From positions 1 to 64,000 of the forward strand of contig NADL03000218.1 in assembly GCA_002205965.3 (NCBI GenBank): a stretch of 64,000 nucleotides of DNA. Reading direction: 5' to 3'. The number at the start of each line of letters is the position of its first letter. Position 1 is the first letter of the stretch. The notes beneath the pieces are model-generated. The model was not told the origin of the DNA and searched no databases. It worked only from the letters and a program-made list of their open reading frames with translations. Origin of the DNA: Kappaphycus alvarezii (taxonomy: Eukaryota > Rhodophyta > Florideophyceae > Gigartinales > Solieriaceae). This document shows positions 63,071-64,000 of this stretch, piece by piece. The position numbers and the translations under genes are program-made.

Positions 63071-64000
63071 GTCCGCGACACTCTTGTTCGCGCAACTTCC
63101 ACGAGAATGACTTACCAACGAATTTACACTCAGCTACATTGCACAATTCAAACAATGGTGGAAACCCGGTTTGCTCAGTCAGATCAGTCTACGTACGGCA
63201 ATCATTTTGGAAACCAGCACCCCATGGCACGAATTACGACCATCAAGCCGTTTATGGGCGCCGTAACCAACCTGCGAACTACACTCACCGGCACCGACGC
63301 TCTAAAAATCATGCAATATTCGCGCTGGGATGCGTCTCGCCAGACATATCCTGGTCCATTGCCCTAAACGAACCCCGAGGCAGTCAGCAGTATTGAAGTT
63401 CGGTCATTTCGAAACAAATTCGGCAACGACAACGAAGCCCTAAACGTGTTCTATTCGAGGCAATACAGGAGATTGAATCATACCCCGCAGATTAGGAAAA
63501 TATTCTGATGATATGGAACCAGAATTCGACAAGTTTGAGAAGCTCATTGAAGCAGGACCTCCAGTTAGTGAAGAAGTAACAACGAACAATAGAGCCTTGA
63601 TTTCAACAACGAATCCCAATTCGATGTTCAAAATCCACGTCAGGCAGCCTCAAGCAGTCCCAAGATACGGTCAAAAATGACTTCCATGATTTTGATAAAT
63701 TTTTTAATTACGGGTGTCCGATCCCAGCCTTGCTCCGTTGGCACCCCCTTTATCAAGCAGAAAAAAAGCCTCGACAATATTCATTGGTCAAAAGAGACAA
63801 GAAATGATTACTCAAAGCAAAATGAAGTTGTGAAATTTCTCACGACGAACATTTCAGATCTCAGCGTTCCCTTTCATCAAATTCGAATATACATGCTCGG
63901 AATCGGTGCCCAGAGATCTTTCGTCGGCTACAGCCAGACGGCGCTTACTGCAAAATGGAAAAGGTCAAACCTATCAACAACTCATCACAAAAAACGCTAA
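63071..64000 (+). pseudogene. Ty3-E nucleocapsid linker and retropepsin start (cut by window end)
   Basis: After gag, a basic Asn/Arg/His-rich stretch (63139-63396, GRRNQPANYTHRHRRSKNHA) lies where the nucleocapsid should be. I cannot show a complete knuckle. Near 63890-63960 the frame reads MLGIGAQRSFVGYSQ, like the D-x-G-A-Q-x-S-x-x-G active site of a retropepsin with the aspartate changed to glycine. The element continues beyond the window. Confidence 0.45.

Noticed and set aside
1-64000. CRISPR arrays, rRNA genes, bacterial operons or phage
   Set aside because: No regularly spaced direct repeats, no rRNA-like stretches, and coding content is eukaryotic LTR retrotransposon.

Overview
The window is eukaryotic, repeat-rich DNA. 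More than three quarters of it is LTR retrotransposon sequence (Ty1/copia and Ty3/gypsy), mostly nested or broken. No rRNA genes, CRISPR array or bacterial-style operon is visible. The species cannot be named from sequence alone. Chromodomain integrases, a copia-type half-tRNA(iMet) primer site and sparse host ORFs fit a fungus, alga or other protist about equally.

Layout: 1-2334, no recognisable gene. 2335-8655, Copia-1 (minus), complete with LTRs and target duplication. 8656-10013, flank with weak ORFs. 10014-16907, Ty3-B copy 1 (plus), a degenerate chromovirus with target duplication TTAGG. 17532-19747, Ty3-C fragment (minus; integrase and RT). 19748-25696, Copia-2 (minus), lacking its 5' LTR. 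25726-26091, gag fragment of another Ty3 family. 26092-33060, Ty3-A copy 1 (plus), carrying a solo copia LTR. 33061-33413, inverted Ty3-A LTR piece. 33428-33853 plus 41038-41215, two halves of an acidic host-like ORF (minus) split by Ty3-B copy 2 (33854-41037, minus, target duplication CCTCT). 41663-46805, Ty3-A copy 3 (minus), integrase deleted. 46806-48455, spacer with hairpins and ORFs. 48456-55836, Ty3-A copy 2 (plus), complete, target duplication GGGTT, inserted in an open frame that resumes at 55842-56103. 56104-57779, spacer. 57780-58172, retropepsin fragment (plus). 58470-61600, Ty3-C second copy (minus). About 61840-64000, a further Ty3-like gag-protease (plus) cut by the window edge.

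The most interesting content is what these elements carry beyond gag-pol. (1) Ty3-A has, after the integrase, two diverged copies of an unrecognised module of about 85 residues. The second lies in its own ORF, whose ATG overlaps the stop of the first frame in all three genomic copies. (2) Ty3-B has a long leader before gag with an ORF encoding a U1/matrin-type C2H2 zinc finger, plus an antisense tRNA-like sequence, in both copies. (3) The copia family has a conserved Pro/Ser/Thr-rich ORF upstream of gag and a tandem-repeat leader, in both copies.

Reading frames are broken mainly by single-base indels, even in Ty3-A copy 2, whose LTRs are almost identical. Either decay or residual long-read assembly error could explain this. 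ORF-level claims should therefore be read as family-level homology, not as proof of intact genes.
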